From: Enoplosus armatus
Taxonomy: Eukaryota; Chordata; Actinopteri; Centrarchiformes; Enoplosidae
Direction: 5' to 3'
Length of the DNA stretch: 64,000 nt
NCBI RefSeq assembly: GCF_043641665.1
Contig: NC_092193.1
Span: 21,540,784 to 21,604,783, forward strand
In this document: positions 1 to 11,000 of the stretch, piece by piece
How the letters are laid out: each line of letters starts with the position of its first letter
Numbering within the stretch: the first letter of the stretch is position 1
Notes under the pieces: generated by a model
Databases searched by the model: none
What the model was told of the DNA's origin: nothing
What the model saw: only the letters and a program-made list of their open reading frames with translations
Made by a program: the position numbers and the translations under genes

Positions 1-1253
1 CCCCCTCGGCACGCCTGTAGCCACGATTTAAACCGATTCGACTGACATGAGCATGACGTTCAGTCAGCTCTGAGCTCGCTAATGGACTCCCGGACACATT
101 TCAGCTGTCGGGATTGTTAGCTCCTAACTAAATTAGGCTACTCGTTTGTCCCCTGCGTCTGCCGGCCTCGTCATCTTAGGAAGTCCTCCTGTTTGCCATC
201 TAACCACAGAGACGGTGTCGTCGATCCTCACGTCAGAGGGGCGAGAAAAGCTATCCAGAGCTATGGGACCATCCCACAAGAAGTGCTAGTGTATATTGCC
301 CCCTTTAGTCCAGACATTCACTCCCCTTTTAGCTCTGTTTGGGTCTCCACTAACTCCACGAACCAAAACGGTGAAACACTGAGCTGAAAGGCGCTGAAAC
401 GCTCTGAAAAGCGGGAGGGGATAATTCTCCTTCCCTCGTAGTGACTGGGATCCGTTGTTAAAATACAGAAATGTGAGTTTTTAATGTGCGATGTCTGGAT
501 TTTTGCATGGAAATCTTTCCCCAGAGCAGCTTGAATGACCTCTCCAGTAAGAATGTTTACAATTACTTGAAATCAATCCATGCATTGTAAAATAATCTAA
601 ATCTAAACAGTCCCTTTTTTATATGGTGTACATACTGATACGCCCACTATCAGCAGTTTCGCATGGAATAACTCAGCGGTTGCTGCAGTGCAGCTGGTTT
701 TAGAGGTCATTTAAAGCGTATTATAGTGTTACAATACCGTACTGTGTAGTTACACTGAAGTCCAGCATGGATGGGTTTGAATGAGTTACATACTGAACTT
801 TCAGATGCGTAGAATACACTTCTAAAGGTGCCGTCGATAGACTTTAATCGGTAACATAGGAGGAAATAACAAATAGTGCGGAGGTTATCGGTTGCTATAG
901 TTTTGCAGTTTTTTTTTTGGTTATATTTTATTCAGGTTTGCAGCCGATTTTTGCTCTCCTTCAATTTTTATTTCAGTAATGGGAATCTCCAGCATTACTG
1001 CTCACTGCTTACTGCCCGACGTAGCATGATAATACCTAAACACATGCTGTCATATACTTCAGATTAGCCTTTGACTGCTTTTTTTTTGATGACATTCACA
1101 ATGTTATCAGGCGCAAACTCACCTACGCAACCTCACTTTCAACAGCTTTTTATTGGCCAAACAAGAACGTACCTTCACTTTTAGGCCGGCAGGCTTTATG
1201 CTGCGCCGATGACATTTATTTTTGGATGACAAGAGCACCCTTTTATTCTCTCC
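1..1253. other. Upstream sequence, no gene recognised
   Basis: Only short accidental ORFs. A donor-like GTGAGT occurs at 473, but without a convincing exon before it. Nothing else supported. Confidence 0.5.
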
Positions 1254-1490
1254 CACCCACCCACTCACTCACTCCCTCCCTCCCTCCCCCTCTCTCGCTC
1301 TCTCTCTGTTCACCTGCTCTTGGTGCCTCTCTATCTCTTCAACTGTGTGTGAACCCTCCGCCAGGCTGGGCGGCAACAAAAACCTGAAAGCCGCAGTGAA
1401 TCCAGAGAGCTGCCGAGAAACTGAAAGCGCTGCTGAGGCAGGGACGTGCTCCGCCGCCTGACGGGCCGCGATCGCACGGTCGCACATTAA
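1254..1490 (+). promoter_or_regulatory. CT-rich tract and CpG-rich segment, possible map4 promoter
   Basis: Pyrimidine repeats (CACT, CCCT, CTCT) at 1256-1318 are followed by a CpG-containing stretch ending in GACGGGCCGCGATCGCACG (about 1460-1478). TATA-less teleost promoters often look like this, and it lies upstream of the candidate leader exon. No direct evidence of a start site. Confidence 0.25.
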
Positions 1491-1923
1491 TATATCATAA
1501 TCGTGCCGAGCTGAAAAAAAAAAAAAAAGTTGTGGCCACTTCATATCCTCATACTACCACCCTCTACCACAATCTAGCGATAATAAGCGAAAAATATGTT
1601 GTTGACATTAATGCGAATTGGAAAAACACGAAGAAAAAACCCCCGAGGCTTTTCAGTGACCAACAGGCCCATGAATGCAGGAGGAAGAGGCTCTCCCCCC
1701 CCCCGGGGGCCACTATCCTCTCCATTCACTGCCGTTACATCATGTGCACAGACTTGGATATTGTACCGTGACTCATCACTGAGCTGAACTGACCTCCAGC
1801 GCAGATGTAAAGCTGACTTGCATCGCACCGCCGTGCCAAAAGCAGCTGTGCTCTGTTGTGTGGTGGTGGGATGGTGCTGACTCGTCGCTGTGTGTTAAGC
1901 CTGATTCCCTTTTTATTTTGTAG

Positions 1924-1959
1924 CACTGCCTCCGGTCACTCGGCGACGCCCGTCTTCAG
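1924..1959 (+). other. Candidate non-coding 5'UTR exon of map4
   Basis: A textbook acceptor (TTCCCTTTTTATTTTGTAG ending 1923) and a strong donor (CAG|GTACGT at 1960) bracket 36 nt. A spliced leader exon is required upstream of 7817. This is the best pair of splice signals I see in 1-7816. The alternative is that the donor at 1960 closes a longer first exon beginning near the CT-rich/CpG-rich stretch at 1254-1490. Inference only. Confidence 0.35.
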
Positions 1960-2294
1960 GTACGTCACTCTGCTGTCTCGCTCCATCGGCGCCCTGGCAG
2001 TAACTGATGGCGGCGTGGACTGCGAGCGTCGAAATCATAATGCCTTAATCTGAATTCATTTGGAGTTTGAAGACAAATGAAATATAGCTAAGTAATAAGA
2101 CCCACCTAATGCAAAGTTACAGTAATGTTCCGTTCATCATATCATTATCATCATCATCATCATCATGAGCAGGACTCTGTCCAGTATCATCCTCTCTGAA
2201 TGTTTCATTGTCTAATATTGTCTACCGTCACGCCCCCTTGACGGCCTCTCATGGACCGGCTTTGCTTTTCTTTCCTTAACTTCATGTCGGAACT

Positions 2295-2600
2295 CAGGCT
2301 GCAGCTAACGATTATTTTCATTATCATTGATTGTTCAGTCTGTTTTAAAAAGAATTTTCCCCAGATCCCAAAGTGACAAAGTCAAATTGCTTCTTTTGTC
2401 CAAAACAACAGCCCCCAAAACCCAAAGACTCTTCATATGCCGCCATAAACGGCAAAGACAAGCAGCAAATCCTCGCATTTAAGAAGCCGGAAACAACAAA
2501 TATTTGACATTTTTGCTTGGAAAAACGATTAATCGCTTATCGAAATAGTTGACAACTAATTTTCTTCCAACCCATTCATCGAGTAACCGCTGCAGCTCTA
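2295..2600. mobile_element. hAT-like MITE, copy 1 of a two-copy family
   Basis: The left end GGCTGCAGCTAACGATTA and right end GTAACCGCTGCAGCTCTA are inverted repeats. The interior has the ATTAATCG-type ends and the TTTGTCCAAAACAAC / AAGAAGCCGGAA core that I recognise from a very abundant teleost non-autonomous element. A second, more worn copy lies at 58162-58371. No coding capacity. Confidence 0.6.
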
Positions 2601-3333
2601 GTCAGGACTCTTTCTTTCTGTCACAGTATGGTGCTGCTCTGGTGCTGTAGTCATCATTTCACATAGTTTCGGGTCCTCTAACGCCACCACTGGCGCCGCT
2701 GAACCCGTTGGAAACTTCTATAGCCACTTTTCAGGGGTGTCGATCGTGCTCGCGATCACATGACGTGGAATTGGTTCCAGCAGTTGAGGATAACCGACAT
2801 GAGCGACTGATGCGTTGGAAACTGCGCAGAAGAGCAGATAGCTACGCGCTTTGTTGCGTTTTACTCGCTATGTTTTCGTTGATGCATTCATGTTACAGGG
2901 AACGCCGGCCGCCCACTCTAATTTTTCACGCTAAGAGTGCTTTTGATGAGCAGCGTGTTTGTTTTTGTTGCCGCACCCGAGCAAACTCGGGATTTACAAT
3001 GATTATTTTTGGGGGTTTTGGGGTTTTTTTTTTCTTTGTCATCGTGCTGAGAAGAGAAGTGAGACGACAAACTCGTGGTCACACTCATTCATGTTTGTAT
3101 CAGTGACCTCACGCTTGCTGTGAATGTGCAACAACTAGAGAATATTGTGTGGTAATGGGGAAAAATCTTAATTAAACACTCTAAAACCAGCGGACGTATT
3201 CAGTTCAGCATCAACATAGTGAGAATGCTTTGTCTTATATAATCTATATAATATATAGTCTCTAATTCTACTCTATGAGCTGAACGTTTTGTTTTTGGAG
3301 CTTGTTTGAAGCAGGACTCTGGGAGTAAACCGT

Positions 3334-3643
3334 AGACATGCATATAAAGATGGACGACATGACAGCTCCCCAAAACGTCTCGATCGCTCGTCTGACAAGT
3401 TTGACTTTAATGAGTTATATGATGCTATAAAAACGGGATGAGGCGTCATGATTGACAGCTGTGATTGACTGTGGTGTGCGCCCCCCCCCCATCACCCCAT
3501 CACCCCATCATCACTGCGCAGACTCTGGCTGCAAATGGCGTCACCAGCGCGAGATGGCAGCGGCCGTATCCGGGAGAGTTTGGCTTCATTTTTGTACAGT
3601 GGGAGGAAGCGGAGACGCGTCGGCCATCTTTATAGACAGTCTG
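3334..3643 (+). mobile_element. MITE family 1, copy 1 (TATAAAGATGG ends)
   Basis: The ends share CATATAAAGATGGACGAC (left) and the inverse of CGGCCATCTTTATAGACAG (right). The interior contains GTCATGATTGACAGCTGTGA and a poly-C/CACCCCAT stretch. The inverse copy at 6970-7182 shares a 26-bp perfect block (3445-3470 against 7091-7116). Reading frames in it are accidental. Confidence 0.6.
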
Positions 3644-4172
3644 CGGAGTAAACACTCAACCTGACAGACCTGACTCAGGGCAAAACGTGCTGTGCTGACA
3701 TTTACCCACTTAACCCACCTAACAGCCAGGGCAAAGGGTATGAAATGATCAAATAAAGGCTGTAGTTTAATTTTCTGCTTCATATGCTTACTGTTATTGA
3801 AAATGACTCATTTTAATTTCTTTTACAAGCATTGTTTTTACATATATATATATTAAAAAATACTAATATTAAAGTATTACATGTTTGTTTTCCTGAGCTG
3901 AGTTTATCTTGCATATTGCAATCCTTATTGGTCTCACTGGAACTGATTATGATTATATGTAACATCCTTTTCCCAGTAATGTTAAAACGACAACACTGCC
4001 ACAGCAGCACAAATTGCAATTTTTCATAAAAAAAAAAAAAATTGTTTAAAAAACAAACAAAATAATCAAAATAAAAAAAATCCAGCTACTGCTGATTTGT
4101 GTAGAGTACAGTGAGGTGACAGGAGGGAGCTTCATTTAGGTAATGGCTCATGTTCACACACTCTCTCTCTCA

Positions 4173-4297
4173 CACACACACACCACACACACACCACACA
4201 CACTACACACACAAAAACATCATCCACCAAATCTGTCCCGTATTTTGATTTTTCAACGTTTTGTTGATCTGTGTCCTTTGTCTCTGTGTGTGTTTGT

Positions 4298-4366
<69 letters not shown>
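4173..4366. repeat. CA-rich block and long (GT)n microsatellite
   Basis: CA-rich 4173-4213, then uninterrupted (GT)n at about 4304-4366. A teleost dispersed sequence with the GTGGGGACTTG / CAAGTCCCCAC hairpin follows. Confidence 0.9.
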
Positions 4367-4367
<1 letters not shown>

Positions 4368-4414
4368 CTCCGTATTAATCATGTTGTAGGGACACAGATC
4401 TTTTTATACAGTTG

Positions 4415-4600
4415 CGTTGTGGGGACTTGCCTTCTCTTTGGGGACAAAACGCAAGTCCCCACAACGTAAATCATCACATTTTAGGGTGAAGACGTGGTTT
4501 AAGGTTAGGTTAAGGGCTAGTAAGTCTCCAGGACATTAATGTAAGTCAATCTAATGTCCTCTGAAGTGTTGGAAACAAGGCTGTGTGTGCGTGTGTGTGC
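4415..4600. repeat. Microsatellite-associated teleost repeat with GTCCCCAC hairpin
   Basis: Perfect 16-bp inverted arms (4415-4430 and 4451-4466, CGTTGTGGGGACTTGC) enclose a 20-nt loop. TTAGGGTGAAGACGTGGTTT and the GGTTAGGTTAAGGGC stretch follow. I recognise this combination next to GT microsatellites as a common teleost interspersed repeat; the family name is unknown to me. Confidence 0.5.
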
Positions 4601-5062
4601 GCCTGCGTGAGAACTGTCAGTGTTCTGGAGGATGAGGTGATTATGTAGCAGACGGTTGGCTTCAGAGAGGGAGAGGTGGCGGATGCTGGAGCAGGGGATT
4701 GTGGGTGCGCAGATAGTTTTTAATCCCTCAGAGTGCAACAGCTGTCTCACCCAACAACCCCTCATCATCAACATCATCATCATCATCATCATCTCTCCCT
4801 TTCTCTCTCTCTCTTTAGTTTAGTATTAGATAAGACCAAATAAGATACAGCGAGTATTTACATTTGACTTGCTGGACTTGCCTGAGAATTATCACCATTT
4901 TTGCTTGAAAGTAGTAGTCAATTATTTTTCGACTAATCAATTATTGTCTAATCATTACGGAACAAGTTTATATTAAGTTTCATTCTGATGCAGAAATGAA
5001 ATCTGATGGTGGTAATGACAAAAAACAAACAACCCCCCACCCCTCCATCCCAGGACGACGGC

Positions 5063-5116
5063 GGGTTGAGCCAGACCTGTCTCCAAAGTGTGGCGCCAGG
5101 TCTGGCTATGCGAGAC
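5063..5116 (+). repeat. GGTCTGGCT palindromic repeat, copy A
   Basis: GGGTTGAGCCAGACCTGTC at the left and CCAGGTCTGGCTATGCGAGA at the right form an imperfect inverted repeat. The same arms occur at 42223-42280 (opposite orientation) and 45344-45408 (same orientation). Fragments of an ATTAATCG-type element surround it (about 4911-4955 and 5318-5336). Confidence 0.6.
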
Positions 5117-5903
5117 GTTTCTGATGGACAGCCGTGTGGAAATTGGAGGAGTCATGGTGTAAAAGCATCAGTGCTTTTACCCCCAAAACAAAGTCCCAAA
5201 ATAGACCAAAAAGCTCTGTTGAGCTGAAAGGACACGCAGAGTCTCTGGGTCCATTACTACGTGTGACTCCGTTCCCATTACACATCATTTTTTAAACATT
5301 GTTAATATGAAAAATATTGATTAGTGCAGCTTTAAGCGAATGCGTAGCAGTAGCTTATGTATGGGCTACAATTCCACTTTGCTGAAGGAGGGGAATAATC
5401 CTCGGTTTTATCCAGTGCAGCGAGGGCTTTGCCGAGGTGCATTTCCCATGTGCTTGCACAGTGGTCTTCACTCCTTTCCTGTTGGACCGGAGGTTATCAA
5501 GCTGCCTCCACAGATCCGGAAGGAGTCGTCAAAAAATATTCTCATAAATCTGAATTCGGGGTCATGCAAAGTCTCAGCGTTGGTGAAAAACGGCGTGTCT
5601 TTGTCTGTTAAACTCAACTCAGCCTGGGATAAGCAGAGATGTGCATTAATAATTAAAACAACAACAATAACAAGAACAAAACAAAAACAAAAAAAAATAA
5701 AACTGCTATTGTGAGTAATGAGAGGCAGACTGGGTGAGAGAAAACAAAGAACACCAGCTCCAGGCCACTGAATATTCTGGCTTATGAAACCTCTCCAATG
5801 GAGCGATAAATATGGCAGAATAATACGCAAAGAGGGCAATAGAGGTGAGGAAGCCTCTATTTGGGATTGGTTCATTTTTTGTATTAGAGTGATTATTGAG
5901 TGC

Positions 5904-5910
<7 letters not shown>

Positions 5911-5936
<26 letters not shown>

Positions 5937-6257
5937 CTGACAGAGAGAGAGAGTGCTGTGCGGTAAAGCCTCTCTGTAACCAGACTTCATAGTGAAATGT
6001 GTGTATTTGAGAGACGCATGACACGAAATCCGAGGCGATGATGGCAGCAACGGAGTGAGTGAAGAGGTAGAAAACCCAAAGTGAAAGTGTGTGTCGTGTG
6101 AGGTGTCCACTGTACTGTGTCCCTCCCCTGAAACAATGGCCTACAGTTCCACTCAAGGCCTGCTAACACTCTACTGTATGTCCTCATACTGGCTCCTGGC
6201 CACTGTGTGTGTGTGTGTGTGGTGGTGGTGGTGGTGGTGGTGGTGGGGGGGGGGGGG
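5911..6257. repeat. GT, GGT and poly-G simple repeats
   Basis: (GT)n 5911-5936; (GT)n 6205-6220 running into (GGT)n to about 6244 and poly-G to 6257. ORFs across this stretch are artefacts. Confidence 0.9.
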
Positions 6258-6969
6258 TACAGTTGCAAGACAATGACAGCTTGTTTGCTGGGAGGGTGGA
6301 TGGAGGGATAAACAGAAAGAAGAGTTTGTTCAGTGGTCATGCTGTCCTCGTGCTGGGACACTCCGTTTATGTTTCATGTTTGTGGCTTCGAGCAGGTGGA
6401 GTGAAGAAGGACTCCAACCCGTACTCCACCTTTTTTTAAGGTTGAGAGTTTTATCTTTCTTTTATTTTGAAATCTTTGAACACAGCTGCTTTGAGTACGG
6501 GAAAGGTGTTTGTTGAAAGTTTCCAGTCTTCGTTCCAGCTTTTCCCCAGAAGTTGACGTTGGTTTAGCTGTCCCAGTTCCTCCTCTGTTTATTTCCATTT
6601 TGGAAACGCCAAACAACGCGTCGGTTAAGAGTATCGGATCGAAACCAGTCAAAACTCCTGACCAATCGGATCGTGGGAGGAATGGCCACTCGTTCAGTAT
6701 GCATACAACAACGCTGAGCTCTGCATCCTCGCTGCTACCTCCTGTATTAGCATTGTATGTGAATTTTGACTTTTTTTTTTACAGTAATATAAAGGTAAAC
6801 GTTGTGTTTTTGGGTGGGTGGGGGGGGGGGGGGGCTAAATCTGTTTAATTACTGACAAGGTTCATGACATTGTTTACCTCAGTATAGATAACCATCAATC
6901 AATTCCACTATGTTTTATTTGGCTTTATCAGCAGAAACAGTCGCAGCCATTGTTTTCTACGTCAGTAAT

Positions 6970-7182
6970 AGACTGTCTATAAAGATGGCCATTTGCATCA
7001 TTTGAGTCTGCGCAGTGGTGATCGCCCCCCCCCCCCCCCCCCCCCCGCAATATCAAGGTCCTGCCCGTACACCTGCCCGACCCAATGGCGAGTCAATCAC
7101 AGCTGTCAATCATGACATCTCGCCCCATTCGTATAGCATCAAATAACTAATTAAAACCAAACCTGTCAGAAAAATGGACACA
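6970..7182 (-). mobile_element. MITE family 1, copy 2 (inverted relative to copy 1)
   Basis: It begins AGACTGTCTATAAAGATGGC, has a poly-C run at 7025-7046 where copy 1 has its C-rich tract, and then the shared GTCAATCATGAC block. The far terminal repeat seen in copy 1 is not recognisable, so this copy is truncated or worn. Confidence 0.55.
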
Positions 7183-7816
7183 ATTGTTTTTCACGTTCCC
7201 TGCCTGGATACTGTCTTCAGGGTGAACCCTAACTACCAACCTGCTATGCTTAACATTCATGACATATTGTCAGAATGAGACAGTCGTGTTTTTTTGGGGG
7301 GGATTATTTTGGAATCAGAATTCATTTATTTCTATAAAAAGAAATGAACACTTTGTTGAGTTTCAGTTGTTGTTACTGCTTCGGCTCAAATTGCAAACAT
7401 CAATTCATCTCAGGAAATGGTTGCGCAGTCGAGCGTGTGCCACTAAACTGAATCAAGAGAGAGAGAACAGAAAGTAGAGCAGCGAGAACGGAGATACAGA
7501 GGAAAGGAAGCTCATCGGACAGCGCAACATGTGGCGGTTTCTTTATTTGTTCTGAGGTGGTTTTTTATTACCAGGCTGCATCTGCGGTCGCACCGCCGCT
7601 CCCCTGAATCCACAGGCTTGTAAAAGGTGCGAAGTGGCCGCTCGCATACAAATAATAAGTGTGACGGTCGCTGGAATAGAAGAAGTTTTATTTGTGACAC
7701 ACAGGCAATATGACTATCCGACAACCTGTGAAGTGGAGTGGGTAAAGGCGAAAACAAATAGCAATACGCACAGAATAATAAAAGTAATCGCCCCCGTCTC
7801 TCCTTCTCGTCTCCAG
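7183..7816 (+). other. Region before exon A
   Basis: No coding exon. A purine-rich stretch (about 7448-7525: repeated GAGAGAA and GAGGAAAGGAAG) resembles a leader and could be an alternative first exon, though no donor is evident. The polypyrimidine tract at about 7790-7816 is the exon A acceptor. Confidence 0.4.
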
Positions 7817-8016
7817 CAACAGGACCATGGACCTGAGCCTGCGAGATGCTCTGGGTGGGGGCGGAGGTGGGGTCCCAGGCGGGGCCCCGGCGGAGGCCCT
7901 GCTGAAGAGAGACTTTGTGGCCACGCTGGAGAAAGAGAGCTATGACGACAAGGTGGGGGAGACGGTCTCCAAAAGCGACTACCGACCCTTACTGGACGGG
8001 AAGGACACCAAGAGCG
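7817..8016 (+). CDS. map4: map4 exon A: start codon and conserved MAP4 N-terminus
   Basis: The acceptor is a clear pyrimidine tract ending in CAG at 7814-7816. Ten bases of 5'UTR follow, then ATG at 7827 in a good context (ACCATGG). The coding part runs to 8016, where a GTAAGT donor starts at 8017, leaving phase 1. It encodes 63 residues. A Gly/Ala linker at about 10-25 is followed by [16 protein letters not shown] (26-41) and [15 protein letters not shown] (43-57). Human MAP4 has KRDFIATLE and VGETVGKTDYIPLLD in the same order, so this block identifies the gene. The glycine-rich stretch (GGGGGVPGG) is a fish-lineage feature by inference. The 3' splice site just before the ATG means at least one non-coding exon lies upstream. 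Confidence 0.93.
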
Positions 8017-11000
8017 GTAAGTGGCCGCGAGCGTTTATGCAAAGACGCGAGGAGGGAGTGATGCTTCTCCCCTTTTTAATGTGATGTTGAGCCCTTGCAG
8101 GGGAGAGATCGCTTTTCTCCGAGACGTTAGAGCTGACTGGGCTGGGAGGCATTTAGGAGAAAATCAGCCGTTTGGATATGTTGACACCACTGGGCTTGAA
8201 TTTGTCTCAGTGAAATTGGGCTCCCGTTCCAAGCTGGTGAACTGGCTGAAAAACTGAAAAACTCTGAGCGGACCATGCCAGTTTTGCATGTTCAAGCCAA
8301 ATAACTATTCTCTGATGACACCCTCCATGAGAGCCATTCGTTTCCCAAAGCATGTAGCCATATTTTAGCTTGGCAATATTTTGCCGAATTGTCCTATAAA
8401 ATCCAGTGATTCGCCCATAAAAAAACACAAGTGAAATTATGATCTTTTATCCTCTGACAAATGTCCATGGCAGAGATACACGTTCCCCCTGTGTAGTTCC
8501 GTGTTTATCAGCGAGCAGGATAGGATGTCCCGCCCACGAGTAGTTCTAATTGGACAGACTCTGCTCGCTGCATCGCTGCCTTGCTGAGTGGCAGAGTGGC
8601 AGAGTTACTTCTTTTTTGCGAAGTACTTGTTTGCACGCTAGTATGCGGGTCTTCCAGCCCTGATCATCCCACGATAGCGCACCTCTGAGTTTGATGGTAG
8701 AGGAATGGTGCGTTTATGTGCTGTCGTGAAGCTAAAACTGTCTTCCAGTCCATTCAATTAGCCCGGGAACCACTCCCCCCCCCCCTTCCATACATTAAAA
8801 CTGAAGTTTAACAAACTAACCAGGTATAAATGCTGATGACATGACATGAGAAATGACATTACAGTGTAAAGTCTATTAAGCTCACCGTAAAGTCACCAAA
8901 CCTACCACATATGCTCTATATGCTCTAAATCCCAGTAGGATTAGGAATATTATAAAAGCCTTTAACGTCATCCGGAGCCACGGAAGACATGATATCAGCA
9001 GCTAAGATAGCTGGCTAATTTAATTAGCCCCCACCTCTTCAGTCTTTACTGGCGTCGCACAAAATGTCACTGGTCTTTCCCCCAGCACATATAAGCCATA
9101 ACCTGTTTGCAATATTTTCTGTTCCTTGAAACAAAGCAGACCATTGCGTTAGTTGTTGGGTTAAAAGTGCCTTTTTAAAAAGGAGTCTTTTGATGGAAAA
9201 AAATGTATTTCACAGTGGTTTCAGAGTTTTCTACAATGACATCGCAGAGAGACGGGATAAGCTCTGCGTCAACATGGGAAGGGTAGAGCTGAGATTAAGA
9301 GAGAAGTAAGGTAGAGAAGAGCAAACTGGAGGGTTTGAGGAAGAGGAGAGCGAAGGATGGGAGAATAAGGGGGTCGTCCAGGCTGGAGAGTTAAATAGAG
9401 CAGACACAAACGCCCCGTAGACACACAGAGACATGGGTTATTATATGAAGGAAACTTCAAGGGGAGGGGATGGGGGGGGGGGGGGCTGTTGTAGTTTCTG
9501 TTCTATAGAGAGGACGTCCACATGCGGTTGCTTCAGTCCCTCTGTGGGCCTGTGCCATGGAGTAAAGCCAGGCTCGTGTTCATGATACGGCCAACTTCCG
9601 GGGCCGCATATGAATATGTAACACTAGAAAACACCGTCACACACACGCGTACAAAGTTTCATTTTGTAGCTTGACCAGCTCGTCGAAATAAACTGTAATT
9701 AGCTCCAGCCGGCCAAGCTTGTATTTGTGTGCGTAAAACGTACGGCTTGATCGCACACGCAGCTTGAAATGCCATTTGTGGCTCAAATCCTGCTTTTGAC
9801 GTAAAAACGGTAAGAATTATAATTATTCGGCTCCGCTGTTACAGTTTCTCACCGAAGATCTTTGTGTTAACAATGCAGTGATAACTTAACTGATGTTAAA
9901 TTGAACACCCCCCCCACCCCGGTTGTTACAGAGACATGATGGCGTTAATAATTAATGCTTTCAACAAGGTTGGGTACGGCGTTCTGAGACGTGTCTCGCT
10001 TTGATGTGGGGCCTTTGGCTAAATTCAAACCGTGGAAAATTACGAGATGGGACTTCGATATTAGCTACAGTCAGCAGCAGTCCAACTTGTTTTTGGACTT
10101 GTTTTTGTTTACATCACTGCGCAAGATACAGAAACTCCAAGCTCCTCAGATTCTGCTCTACGCATCAGGGCCATCCGGGGTCCTCCCAGGAGTGTGTGTG
10201 TGTGTGCTTTAAAGACTAAGTGTAATTGCTTTGACACTCGCCAACCCTGTCTAGACTTAAATTAGCTGTAGGACGGTCTTCCTTTGTCTTTATCTCTCAC
10301 CTTAATTTTCTGCCTTGTTTTTTTTTTTGGCCTCACCCTTCGTTCGCTCCGTCTGTACTTCTTTTCCCCCCCCCATCAGCTTCTTTTTTTCCCCCCTGCT
10401 TTCTTTTTTCCCTTCAGTCTCCGTCCCACCCGTCGTCTCCGTCTTCCTCTCTTCCTGTCGCTGTTAAGCCTGGAGACAGTGCTGTATTAGCATCATTACC
10501 ATCGCCACACACACACGCACAGAATTAGCACCCTGCCAGTGGCACAGTCTGGTCCAATGAGTTGAATGTTAACCTGTCTAGCTGTCAGTGTTTGACACGC
10601 AACAGTCCAGAGCTGTAGGGGACCAACAACTCCAATCCATGGCACTTGTAGATGGGCATGGTGATCAAATTCTATAGTGATATAGTGCTTCGCTTCCATA
10701 TCGTGATGAGAGGACCGGTTCTTTTAAGCAACCCGGCTCGTTTCGTTCAGCCACCAGCGAACCGACCCACGAACGACTCTTTTGGTTCTTTATTTTTTTA
10801 ATGAATCAACAAGTTAACTCAGGGAGACGCTCGGAGTCGGAGGTTGACCTGGGTCTTGTGTTCGCGAGTCTAACATCACTACTTCCACGTTGTCGGGGGG
10901 TGTACAAGAGACAACAAGATATCCTGACTTTTAGTCCCTAATGGGTCGAGGTCCAAAAAACGCTGGCTCCTACATTTCCCACACTGCAGCTCGACAGCAT

